DNA from: JBIIUJ01 sp044340025
GTDB lineage: Bacteria; Pseudomonadota; Alphaproteobacteria; Caulobacterales; Aquidulcibacteraceae
Length of the DNA stretch: 15,521 bases
Assembly: GCA_044340025.1 (NCBI GenBank)
Contig: JBIIUJ010000053.1
Location: forward strand, 1 to 15,521
Direction: 5' to 3'
Program-made: the position numbers and the translations under genes
Part shown: one piece after another, positions 7,105-13,736 of the stretch
How positions within the stretch are numbered: position 1 is the first letter of the stretch
How the letters are laid out: each line of letters begins with the position of its first letter
Notes under the pieces: model-generated
The model's database searches: none
Seen by the model: the letters and a program-made list of their open reading frames with translations, nothing else
What the model was told of the DNA's origin: nothing

Positions 7105-8507
7105 GCGCGACGCTCTGGACCGCGCGCGATGCGGCGTCTGCGGCAGGCGGGCGCCTGATCGGCGGCGACTGGACCGCGCTGGGGGTGTCGATCGACACCC
7201 GCACGCTGGCGCCGGGCGACCTGTTCGTGGCGCTCTCCGATGTGCGCGACGGCCACGACTTCGTGGGCGCAGCCTTCAAGGCGGGCGCGTGCGCCGCCCT
7301 CGTCAGCCGCGAGATCGCAGACGCGCCCGGGCCTCAGCTTCTGGTCCCCGACGTGCTGTTCGCGCTGGAACGGCTTGGCGCTGTAGCGCGCGAGCGGGCG
7401 AAGGGCGCAGCGCGGGTGGCGATCACCGGCTCGGTCGGCAAGACCACCGTGAAGGAGTTCACCGCGCGCGGCCTGGCGCTCTCAGGCGCCACCCATCGCT
7501 CGGTCAAGAGCTACAACAACCATTGGGGCGTGCCGCTGACGCTTGCCCGGATGCCGACGGATGCACGCTTCGGCGTGTTCGAGATCGGCATGAACCACGG
7601 CGGCGAGATTGCGCGCCTTTCGCCACAGGTTCTGCCGCATGTGGCCGCCGTCACCATCGTGGAGCCGGTGCATATCGAGAATTTCCGTGACGAGGCCGGC
7701 ATCGCCGATTCCAAGTCGGAGATGTGGATCGGGCTCGCTGCGGGTGCGACCGCGCTGATCAACGCCGACAATCGCTGGGCCTGGCGGGTGGAAGCGCGCG
7801 CTGCGATGCGGCCGGACGTGAAGATCGCGCGCTTCGGCTCGGCTCCCGGCTGCGACGGCAGGCTCCTCTCCCAGACGCCGGACGGGAGCGGCCAGACCGT
7901 GGAGGCCGAGATCCTGGGCCGGCGGCTGCGCTATCAGGTGGCCGAGCCCGGCCTGCATTGGGGCCTCAACAGCGTGTGCGCCATCACCCTGTGCGCACTG
8001 GCGGGCGGGGACGCCGCCGCAGCAGCCAGCGTGTTCGAGCATATGGAGGCGCTGGAGGGCCGGGGCGCTGTGACGAGGCTCGCCACCGCGAAGGGCGAGA
8101 TCACCCTGATCGACGAGCATTACAACGCCAATCCCGTCTCGATGGCCGGCGCCATCGCCACGCTGGGCGCCCGCCCTGCGGCCGGCCGGCGGATCGCGGC
8201 GCTGGGCGACATGCTGGAACTGGGCGAGCAGGAAGCCGCCTATCACGCCGCGCTGGCTGAAGACCTTGAAAAGGCGGGGATCGACCTCGTGTTCTGCGCC
8301 GGACCGCGCATGCGCGCCTTGTGGGACCGACTGCCCGAATCCCGGCAGGGTGGCTACGCTGTGGAGGCCGCAGACCTCGCAAGCAAGGTCGCAGACGCAC
8401 TCGCCAGCGGGGATATGGTGATGGTGAAGGGCTCTAACGGGGCGCGGATGATCCGCGTCGTCGAGGCTGTGAAGGCGCTTGGGCAGGGAGGCGGGGATGC
8501 TCGCTGA
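7101..8507 (+). CDS. murF: UDP-MurNAc-tripeptide:D-alanyl-D-alanine ligase (MurF)
   Basis: MurF adds the D-Ala-D-Ala dipeptide, completing the cytoplasmic UDP-MurNAc-pentapeptide that MraY uses. The 468-residue product shows the Mur-ligase layout: N-terminal domain with SIDTRTLAPGDLFVAL (30-45), P-loop GSVGKTT (110-116), NNHWGVPLTL (139-148), EIGMNHGGEI (161-170), VEPVHIENF (187-195) and a C-terminal domain with DEHYNANPVSM. ATG at 7101 forms an ATGA overlap with the murE stop and has a strong GAGGAGGG (7087-7094) 6 nt upstream. The 3' end overlaps the chosen mraY start by 11 nt. Nothing unusual was found in the catalytic motifs. Confidence 0.97.
   Translation: MSATLWTARDAASAAGGRLIGGDWTALGVSIDTRTLAPGDLFVALSDVRDGHDFVGAAFKAGACAALVSREIADAPGPQLLVPDVLFALERLGAVARERAKGAARVAITGSVGKTTVKEFTARGLALSGATHRSVKSYNNHWGVPLTLARMPTDARFGVFEIGMNHGGEIARLSPQVLPHVAAVTIVEPVHIENFRDEAGIADSKSEMWIGLAAGATALINADNRWAWRVEARAAMRPDVKIARFGSAPGCDGRLLSQTPDGSGQTVEAEILGRRLRYQVAEPGLHWGLNSVCAITLCALAGGDAAAAASVFEHMEALEGRGAVTRLATAKGEITLIDEHYNANPVSMAGAIATLGARPAAGRRIAALGDMLELGEQEAAYHAALAEDLEKAGIDLVFCAGPRMRALWDRLPESRQGGYAVEAADLASKVADALASGDMVMVKGSNGARMIRVVEAVKALGQGGGDAR
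8486..8491 (+). promoter_or_regulatory. Ribosome binding site deciding the mraY start
   Basis: GGGAGG lies 5 nt before the ATG at 8497, inside the end of murF. It supports ATG 8497 over the in-frame TTG at 8479, which has no such site and would add only six residues (MGREAG) with no match to the MraY N-terminus. Confidence 0.7.
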
Positions 8508-9600
8508 GTTCCTGCTGCCCTATGCGGACCAGTTCCAGCTGTTCAATCTGTTCCGCTACATCACGTTCCGCACCGCCGCGGCGGTGGTGACGGCGGCGCT
8601 GGTGGCCTTCATTGTCGGCAAGCCGCTGATCAACTGGCTGCGCGTGAAGCAGGGCAAGGGCCAGCCGATCCGCAAGGACGGACCCGAGACCCATTTCAAG
8701 AAGGCGGGCACGCCCACGATGGGCGGCTTCATCATCCTGCTCGGCGTGCTGGTGGCAACCGTGCTTTGGGCCGACCTTGACAACCGCTATGTCTGGGTGG
8801 TGCTCGGCGTGACGGCGGGCTTTGGCCTGCTCGGTTTCATCGACGACTTCAACAAGGTGACCAAGCGCTCCCACGAGGGGCTCTCGGCGCGGGTGCGCCT
8901 TGCGGCGGAGTTTGCAATCGCGCTGGGCGCGGCCTTCGCCATCGTCCAGATCCAGAACGCCGATCCGCGCATGCCCGACGGGTTTGGCACCTCGCTGGCC
9001 ATTCCGTTCTTCAAGGACGTTCTGGTCGATCTGGGGCCGTTCTTTCTGCTGTTCGGCATGCTTGTGATCGTGGGCGCGGCCAATGCGGTGAACCTGACCG
9101 ACGGGCTCGACGGGCTCGCCATCATGCCGGTGATGATCGCGGGCGCGACCTTTGGGGTGATCGCCTATCTCGCCGGCAATTTCGTGTTCGCCAATTACCT
9201 CCAGATCCATTTCACGCCGGGCACGGGGGAACTGGCTGTCATCCTGGGCGCGCTGATCGGGGCGGGGCTGGGGTTCCTCTGGTATAATGCGCCGCCCGCC
9301 ATGGTGTTCATGGGCGATACGGGCTCGCTGGCGCTTGGCGGGCTTTTGGGCACAGTGGCGGTCTGCACCAAGCACGAGCTCGTGCTGGCGATCGTGGGCG
9401 GCCTGTTCGTGCTCGAGGCCGTTTCGGTGATCGTGCAGGTGGTCAGCTACAAGCTCACGGGCAAGCGCGTCTTCCGCATGGCCCCGATCCACCATCATTT
9501 CGAAAAGCTCGGCTGGTCGGAGCCCACCGTGGTGATCCGGTTCTGGATCATCGCGACGTTCCTGGCGCTTGCCGGCCTGTCCACGCTGAAGCTGCGCTAG
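8497..9600 (+). CDS. mraY: Phospho-N-acetylmuramoyl-pentapeptide transferase (MraY)
   Basis: MraY is the integral membrane enzyme that moves phospho-MurNAc-pentapeptide from UDP to undecaprenyl phosphate, forming lipid I. With the ATG at 8497 the protein has 367 residues and begins MLAEFLLPYADQF, with NLFRYITFRT at 17-26 as in other proteobacterial MraY. About ten membrane helices are apparent. Conserved cytoplasmic-face motifs are GTPTMGG (71-77), the Asp pair in FIDDFNK (114-120; Asp116-Asp117), NLTDGLDGLA (199-208), MGDTGSL (272-278) and the His-rich loop MAPIHHHFE (328-336). The start overlaps murF by 11 nt and has a clear ribosome binding site. The stop TAG is followed by a 19-nt gap to murD, the only true gap inside the operon. 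Confidence 0.97.
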   Translation: MLAEFLLPYADQFQLFNLFRYITFRTAAAVVTAALVAFIVGKPLINWLRVKQGKGQPIRKDGPETHFKKAGTPTMGGFIILLGVLVATVLWADLDNRYVWVVLGVTAGFGLLGFIDDFNKVTKRSHEGLSARVRLAAEFAIALGAAFAIVQIQNADPRMPDGFGTSLAIPFFKDVLVDLGPFFLLFGMLVIVGAANAVNLTDGLDGLAIMPVMIAGATFGVIAYLAGNFVFANYLQIHFTPGTGELAVILGALIGAGLGFLWYNAPPAMVFMGDTGSLALGGLLGTVAVCTKHELVLAIVGGLFVLEAVSVIVQVVSYKLTGKRVFRMAPIHHHFEKLGWSEPTVVIRFWIIATFLALAGLSTLKLR

Positions 9601-9619
9601 TGGGGGGCCGGCACGCGCC

Positions 9620-11029
9620 ATGATCGCAGCTGACGCCTTTCGCGGACAGACGGTGGCGGTCTTCGGGCTGGCGCGCACCGGTCTTGCGGCTGTGCGGGCG
9701 CTGATTGCGGGCGGCGCGCGGGTGCAAGCCTGGGACGACAACGCCGAGACCCGCGCCCGGGCCGAGGCCGAAGGCGTGGCGCTGCATGATCTGGCCAAGG
9801 CCGACTGGAACCGGATCGCCGCGCTGATCCTGTCGCCCGGCGTTCCGCTCTATGGCGCAAAGCAGCATTGGACGGTGGCGGCGGCCGAAGCGGCGGGCGT
9901 GCCAGTTCTGGGCGATGTGGAGCTGTTTGCGCGGGCGATCGCGGCGGCGCCGGCGGCGTCGCGTCCGCTCGTGGTGGGCGTGACCGGCACGAATGGCAAG
10001 AGCACGACCAGCGCGCTCATCCACCACATTCTGGTCGCCGCCGGCAGGCAAGCGGTCCTGGGCGGCAATATCGGGGTTGGCGTGCTCAGCCTGCCGGCGC
10101 CGAAGGCTGGGCTGATCTATGTGCTCGAGCTTTCCTCCTATCAGCTCGACCTGACCACGAATCTGCACTGCAACGTGGCTGTGCATCTCAATCTCTCGCC
10201 CGATCATCTCGATCGCCATGGCACAATGGAGCGCTACGCCGAGGCCAAGCGGCGCATCTTCGCCAACCAGACCGCGATGGACTGGGCCGTGATCGGGGTG
10301 GACGACGCCTGGGGCCGCAGCCTCTGCACCAGACTGACAGCGCAGGGGGCGCGCTGCGTGGCGCCGATCTCGGCTGGCATGGCGCTGTCACGCGGGGTCT
10401 ATGGCATCGGCGGGCAGGTGTTTGACGGGCTGGGCGCACGCCAAAGCGGCGTGATCCGCCTGAGCGAGGCCCCTGCCCTGCCCGGCGCCCATAACGCCCA
10501 GAACATCGCCGCCGCCTATGCCGCCTGCCGCGGCCTGGGCCTGACGGCCGAGCAGATTGCCGCCGGCGTGCGCAGCTTTCCGGGTCTTGCCCACCGGCTG
10601 GAGCGGGCAGGCGAAGTGGCCGGCGTGCGCTTCATCAACGACAGCAAGGCCACCAACGCCGACGCCGCCGCCCAGGCGCTCGCGGCCTTCCCCAGCGTAT
10701 ACTGGATCGCCGGGGGCCGGGCGAAGTCCGACGGGATCGACGCGCTCGCGCCGCTGTTTGCACGCGTGGCCAAAGCCTATCTGATCGGCGAGGCCGCACC
10801 TCGCTTTTCCCAGACCCTTGGCGATACGCCCCACGTGATCGCCGGCGATCTCGCTTCCGCGGTTGAAAGCGCGTTTGCCGACGCGCGCGCCGGCGGGGGG
10901 GCAGATCCGATCGTGCTGTTCTCGCCGGCCTGTGCGTCCTTCGACCAGTTCCGCGATTTCGAAACCCGCGGCGACGCCTTCAAGGCCGCCGTGGCCGCCC
11001 TTTCCGCCGAAGCCGAGGCGCCCGCATGA
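9620..11029 (+). CDS. murD: UDP-MurNAc-L-alanine--D-glutamate ligase (MurD)
   Basis: MurD is the cytoplasmic ATP-dependent ligase that adds D-glutamate to UDP-MurNAc-L-Ala, the step before MurE. The 469-residue product has a Rossmann-like N-terminal domain (VAVFGLARTGLA, 12-23), LSPGVP (71-76), P-loop GTNGKSTT (123-130), GGNIG (148-152), ELSSYQL (170-176), NLSPDHLDRHGTMERYAEAK (191-210, ending at the lysine expected to be carbamylated), and in the C-terminal domain LAHRLE and NDSKATN (340-346). The ATG at 9620 follows a 19-nt spacer after mraY. The Shine-Dalgarno is a poor G-run (GGGGGG, 9602-9607), farther away than usual. The gene ends in an ATGA overlap with ftsW. Confidence 0.97.
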   Translation: MIAADAFRGQTVAVFGLARTGLAAVRALIAGGARVQAWDDNAETRARAEAEGVALHDLAKADWNRIAALILSPGVPLYGAKQHWTVAAAEAAGVPVLGDVELFARAIAAAPAASRPLVVGVTGTNGKSTTSALIHHILVAAGRQAVLGGNIGVGVLSLPAPKAGLIYVLELSSYQLDLTTNLHCNVAVHLNLSPDHLDRHGTMERYAEAKRRIFANQTAMDWAVIGVDDAWGRSLCTRLTAQGARCVAPISAGMALSRGVYGIGGQVFDGLGARQSGVIRLSEAPALPGAHNAQNIAAAYAACRGLGLTAEQIAAGVRSFPGLAHRLERAGEVAGVRFINDSKATNADAAAQALAAFPSVYWIAGGRAKSDGIDALAPLFARVAKAYLIGEAAPRFSQTLGDTPHVIAGDLASAVESAFADARAGGGADPIVLFSPACASFDQFRDFETRGDAFKAAVAALSAEAEAPA

Positions 11030-12156
11030 CCGACGCGACCTTTCAGCCCCTGTATCCTGGCCCCGGCCGCACGGCGCTCTCGGATTGGTGGCGCAGCATC
11101 GACCGCACGGCCCTCGGCTGGATCGCCGCGCTTCTGGTGGCGGGCGTGCTGCTGTCGTTCGGCTCCTCGCCGGCTGCAACCGACCGCATGGGGATCGAGA
11201 ACGACTATTATTTCGTGTCGCGCCACGCGGTGTTCGCGCTGCTGGCGGCGGGTGTTCTGGCGGCCTGCTCCAGTCTCGATCCGCGCGGGGTGCGCCGTCT
11301 TGCCGGCGTGCTGTTCGCCGGCGCGCTGGTGCTGATGGCCTATATCCTGGTGGCGGGCCACGAGGCCAAGGGCGCGCAGCGCTGGATCAGGGTGGCGAGC
11401 TTCACCTTCCAGCCCTCCGAACTGGTCAAGCCGGCGCTTGTGGTGCTGGTGGCCTGGATTTTCGCCGAGCGGGCGCGCAATCCCGCCATGCCGGGGCTGA
11501 AGATCGCCTTTCTGCTCTGGCTCGTTCCGGTCCTGCTGCTGCTGGGCCAGCCGGACGTGGGCCAGACTGCGCTCATCACCATGAGCCTGCTGGCGTTGTT
11601 CTTTTTCGCCGGGTTGCCGGTGATGTGGATCGGCGGTCTGTTCGCGGTGGCGCTGGTGGGAGGGGTGGCGCTGTACTTCCTCCTGCCGCACATGGCGACG
11701 CGCGTGAACGATTTCATCAACACCGCAGACGGCCCGGCGTTTCAGGTGGGCAAGGCGCTGGACGCGATCTCCGCAGGCGGCGTGTTCGGACGCGGCCCTG
11801 GCGAGGGCGTGGTGAAATACAGCCTGCCCGACGGCCACACGGACTTCATTTATGCAGTGGCGAGCGAGGAGTTCGGCCTGCTCGCCGGGTTATTGCTGAT
11901 CGTCTGTTTCGCCGCCGTGGTGGTCCGCGGTCTGTCCTCGGCGGCCAAGCTGACCGATCCGTTCCGCCAGATCGCGGCCGCCGGCCTCTACACCCTGTTT
12001 GGCTTTCAGGCTGCTATCAATCTGGCCGTGAACCTGCATCTCGTGCCGCCCAAGGGCATGACGCTGCCGCTGATCTCGTATGGCGGCACAAGCATGCTGG
12101 GCACCGCTGTCACGCTGGGCCTTGCCCTCGCCCTGACGCGCCGCCGCGGCGCCTGA
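11026..12156 (+). CDS. ftsW: Septal peptidoglycan polymerase FtsW (SEDS family)
   Basis: FtsW is the division-specific SEDS glycosyltransferase that polymerises lipid II at the septum, working with FtsI. The 376-residue protein has a hydrophilic N-terminus (about 1-28) followed by about ten membrane helices. Motifs are GAQRWI (116-121), FQPSELVKPA (128-137), GQPDVGQT (174-181, the usual place of an acidic EPD/QPD motif), LPDGHTDFI (267-275, whose Asp273 should be the catalytic aspartate known from E. coli FtsW), and the C-terminal PPKGMTLPLISYGGTSM (341-357). FtsW is chosen over RodA because of the dcw context. The ATG overlaps the murD stop as ATGA. It is the last gene of this operon; the usual next gene, murG, is missing here and found inverted at 839-1930. 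Confidence 0.97.
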   Translation: MTDATFQPLYPGPGRTALSDWWRSIDRTALGWIAALLVAGVLLSFGSSPAATDRMGIENDYYFVSRHAVFALLAAGVLAACSSLDPRGVRRLAGVLFAGALVLMAYILVAGHEAKGAQRWIRVASFTFQPSELVKPALVVLVAWIFAERARNPAMPGLKIAFLLWLVPVLLLLGQPDVGQTALITMSLLALFFFAGLPVMWIGGLFAVALVGGVALYFLLPHMATRVNDFINTADGPAFQVGKALDAISAGGVFGRGPGEGVVKYSLPDGHTDFIYAVASEEFGLLAGLLLIVCFAAVVVRGLSSAAKLTDPFRQIAAAGLYTLFGFQAAINLAVNLHLVPPKGMTLPLISYGGTSMLGTAVTLGLALALTRRRGA

Positions 12157-12157
12157 G

Positions 12158-12179
12158 ACGGCCGGGACCGCTCCGTTTT
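12158..12179 (+). terminator. Weak possible intrinsic terminator after ftsW
   Basis: Two bases after the ftsW stop, ACGG (12158-12161) can pair with CCGT (12173-12176), with two further pairs (12163-12164 with 12169-12170) across a small internal loop. TTTT (12176-12179) follows. The stem is short, so its strength is doubtful. The position between the operon and the separately promoted GntR unit is appropriate. Confidence 0.35.
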
Positions 12180-12209
12180 CCATCAGCAGCATCGCGCCGC
12201 CGCCCCCGC

Positions 12210-12238
12210 TTGACACCCTTGGTGTATTAGTTTAGCAA
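12210..12238 (+). promoter_or_regulatory. Sigma70-type promoter of the GntR/ABC operon
   Basis: A consensus TTGACA (12210-12215) is followed after 17 bp by TAGCAA (12233-12238). This is the best promoter in the window. Predicted transcription would begin near 12245, about 50 nt before the regulator start. The inverted repeat at 12221-12244 covers the spacer, the -10 element and the expected start point, so a bound repressor would block polymerase. Confidence 0.75.
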
Positions 12239-12244
12239 TACACC
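12221..12244 (+). promoter_or_regulatory. Perfect inverted repeat, probable operator of the YtrA-type GntR regulator
   Basis: GGTGTATT (12221-12228) and AATACACC (12237-12244) are exact reverse complements separated by 8 bp. The outermost bases give the form GGTG-N16-CACC. From memory this matches an operator described for a YtrA-like GntR regulator of Xanthomonas; I could not check that. Being AT-rich in a GC-rich genome, perfect, and laid over the promoter of a GntR gene makes a regulatory role very likely. Confidence 0.78.
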
Positions 12245-12294
12245 ACAACGCTAGACCGCTATCGATGTGAGGCGGCTGGCAGGGAGATGGAGCG

Positions 12295-12663
12295 ATGATG
12301 GCCCAGGCCTGGCGCGACGATCAGCCGATATACCGCCAGATCCGCGATCGGGTTCTGGCCGCGATCCTGGACGGCAGCCTGAAGGAGGGCGAACCTCTGC
12401 CTTCGGTGCGCCAGGTCGCGCTGGAGTTGCAGGTCAATCCGCTCACGGTGTCGAAAGCCTATCAGGAACTCGCCGACGAGGGCCTGGTGGAGCGGCGGCG
12501 CGGCCTTGGCATGTTCGTGATCGAGGGTGCGCGCGACCAGCTCGGCGCACGCGAGCGCGAAATGTTTCTTTCCACCGAATGGCCGCAGGTGGCCGCGCGG
12601 ATCCGCAGGCTCGGACTGGATCCCGCCGCCCTGCTCGCCGCCCTTTCCAAGGAGCAGAACTGA
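12295..12663 (+). CDS. GntR-family transcriptional regulator, YtrA subfamily
   Basis: The 122-residue product is a short GntR repressor. A winged helix-turn-helix occupies about 10-78 (PIYRQIRDRVLAAILDGSLKEGE..LPSVRQVALELQVNPLTVSKAYQELADEGLVERRRGLGMFV, with the recognition helix around 48-58). Only about 40 residues follow, as in the YtrA group, which lacks a large ligand-binding domain and forms dimers. Members usually repress an adjacent ABC transporter operon and themselves. The gene starts at ATG 12295 (a second ATG follows at once at 12298). AGGGAG (12281-12286) gives 8-nt spacing. The operator upstream supports autorepression. The stop TGA shares its A with the ATG of the next gene. The inducing signal is unknown; cell-wall-active antibiotics are the known inducers in some Gram-positive relatives. 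Confidence 0.93.
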   Translation: MMAQAWRDDQPIYRQIRDRVLAAILDGSLKEGEPLPSVRQVALELQVNPLTVSKAYQELADEGLVERRRGLGMFVIEGARDQLGAREREMFLSTEWPQVAARIRRLGLDPAALLAALSKEQN

Positions 12664-13511
12664 TGGATGCGCTCATCACCGCGCGCGGGCTCGCCAAGTC
12701 CTATGGCGCCAAGCAGGCGCTGAAGCCGACCGACCTCGACATTCCGGCCGGCCGCATCGTCGGCGTGATCGGCGCCAATGGCGCCGGCAAGAGCACGCTG
12801 CTGAATTGCATCCTCGGGCTCTCGGCGTTTGACGGGGCGCTCACCGTGCTCGGCCGTCACCCGCTGAACGAACGCGCCCAGGTGATGCGCGATGTCTGTT
12901 TCATCGCCGATGTCGCCACCCTGCCCAAATGGGCGCGCGTCCGCGACCTGCTGGATTGGGTCGACGGCCTGCACCCCCGCTTCGACCGGGCCAAGGCCGA
13001 GGCGCGTCTGCGCACCACCACCGTGCCGCTGGACGCCAAGGTGAAGGCGCTTTCGAAGGGCATGACCGTGCAATTGCATCTGGCGCTGGTGCTGGCGATC
13101 GACGCGCGCCTCCTGGTGCTCGACGAGCCGACGCTGGGCCTCGACATCGTCAACCGCCGCGCCTTCTACGATGCGATCCTGCAGGACTATTTCGACGAGA
13201 CGCGCACCGTGGTGGTGACCACCCACCAGGTCGACGAGATCGAGCCCATCCTCACCCACGCCCTCTTCATCCGGGACGGCGCAGTGACGCTGGACGCCGC
13301 CATCGACGAGATCGGAGAGCGGTTCCAGGCCGTCGACGTCGGCGACGCGCGAAAGGCCGAGGCTGAAGCATTGCGGCCGATCGCCAGCCGATCGCTGCTC
13401 GGGCGCACCACCTATGTGTTCGACGCCGCCCCCCGCGACGCGCTCCTCGCTCTGGGCGAGCCGCGCCGTGTGAGCCTTGCAGACCTCTTTGTCGCGCTCG
13501 CGACCGCCTGA
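12663..13511 (+). CDS. ABC transporter ATP-binding protein (YtrB-like)
   Basis: This 282-residue protein is a single nucleotide-binding domain, about 1-215, with a C-terminal extension of about 65 residues. Walker A is GANGAGKST (37-45), Walker B LLVLDE (150-155), D-loop GLD (159-161) and switch histidine His188 (TTHQ). Two motifs differ from textbook ABC ATPases. The signature is LSKGM (130-134) instead of LSGGQ, as is common in YtrB-like proteins. The Q-loop region reads CFIADVATLPKW (79-90) with no glutamine. The true start is ATG 12663, sharing its A with the regulator stop (TGATG), with AAGGAG (12649-12654) 8 nt upstream; the frame is open to 12267, but that would overlap the regulator. 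It probably energises the permease at 13737-14777. Substrate unknown. Confidence 0.93.
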   Translation: MDALITARGLAKSYGAKQALKPTDLDIPAGRIVGVIGANGAGKSTLLNCILGLSAFDGALTVLGRHPLNERAQVMRDVCFIADVATLPKWARVRDLLDWVDGLHPRFDRAKAEARLRTTTVPLDAKVKALSKGMTVQLHLALVLAIDARLLVLDEPTLGLDIVNRRAFYDAILQDYFDETRTVVVTTHQVDEIEPILTHALFIRDGAVTLDAAIDEIGERFQAVDVGDARKAEAEALRPIASRSLLGRTTYVFDAAPRDALLALGEPRRVSLADLFVALATA

Positions 13512-13532
13512 CCCGAGACAGAGGAGAGCATC

Positions 13533-13733
13533 ATGAGATCGCCCCTTCGTTCCCCCCGCCCGATGGCCGCCGGCGCCTTGGTCGCGCTGGCGCTTCTGGC
13601 CACCGCCGCGCCCGCGGCCACCGCCACGGTGCTGTCGCCGGCGCCGGCGCGCGCCACCGTATCCTTCGCCACCGTCGCCATCGATCTCGAGATCGGCGCC
13701 GGCGGCCTCATCGTCACCCTGAAGGGGGCCTGA
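13533..13733 (+). CDS. Small probable exported protein of the GntR/ABC operon, function unknown
   Basis: I do not recognise this 66-residue protein. It begins with a basic N-terminus (MRSPLRSPRP), then a hydrophobic segment (about 12-32, ALVALALLATAAPAATA) with AxA-type sites that could be cut by signal peptidase. That would leave a peptide of roughly 35 residues with beta-like alternation (ATVSFATVAIDLEIGAGGLIVTLKG). Alternatively it is an uncleaved single-helix membrane protein. Translation looks real: GAGGAG (13521-13526) lies 6 nt before the ATG, and the gene fits a 21-nt gap after the ATPase and a 3-nt gap before the permease. Its segment IGAGGLIV (54-61) resembles IGAGGAIIV in the permease's external loop, hinting at a shared fold or origin. 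It may be an accessory subunit of the transporter; that is inference. Confidence 0.68.
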   Translation: MRSPLRSPRPMAAGALVALALLATAAPAATATVLSPAPARATVSFATVAIDLEIGAGGLIVTLKGA

Positions 13734-13736
13734 GCC

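Noticed and set aside
8479..8496. TTG start for mraY six codons earlier
   Set aside because: ATG 8497 has GGGAGG at ideal spacing and gives the expected MraY N-terminus.
8434..9798. 454-codon minus-strand open frame opposite mraY
   Set aside because: His/Asp/Arg-rich composition is the reverse complement of hydrophobic membrane-helix codons; it is a shadow of mraY.
12267..12662. Upstream extension of the ABC ATPase frame, adding about 130 residues
   Set aside because: It overlaps the whole GntR gene in another frame and has no domain; ATG 12663 gives a normal ATPase with its own ribosome binding site.
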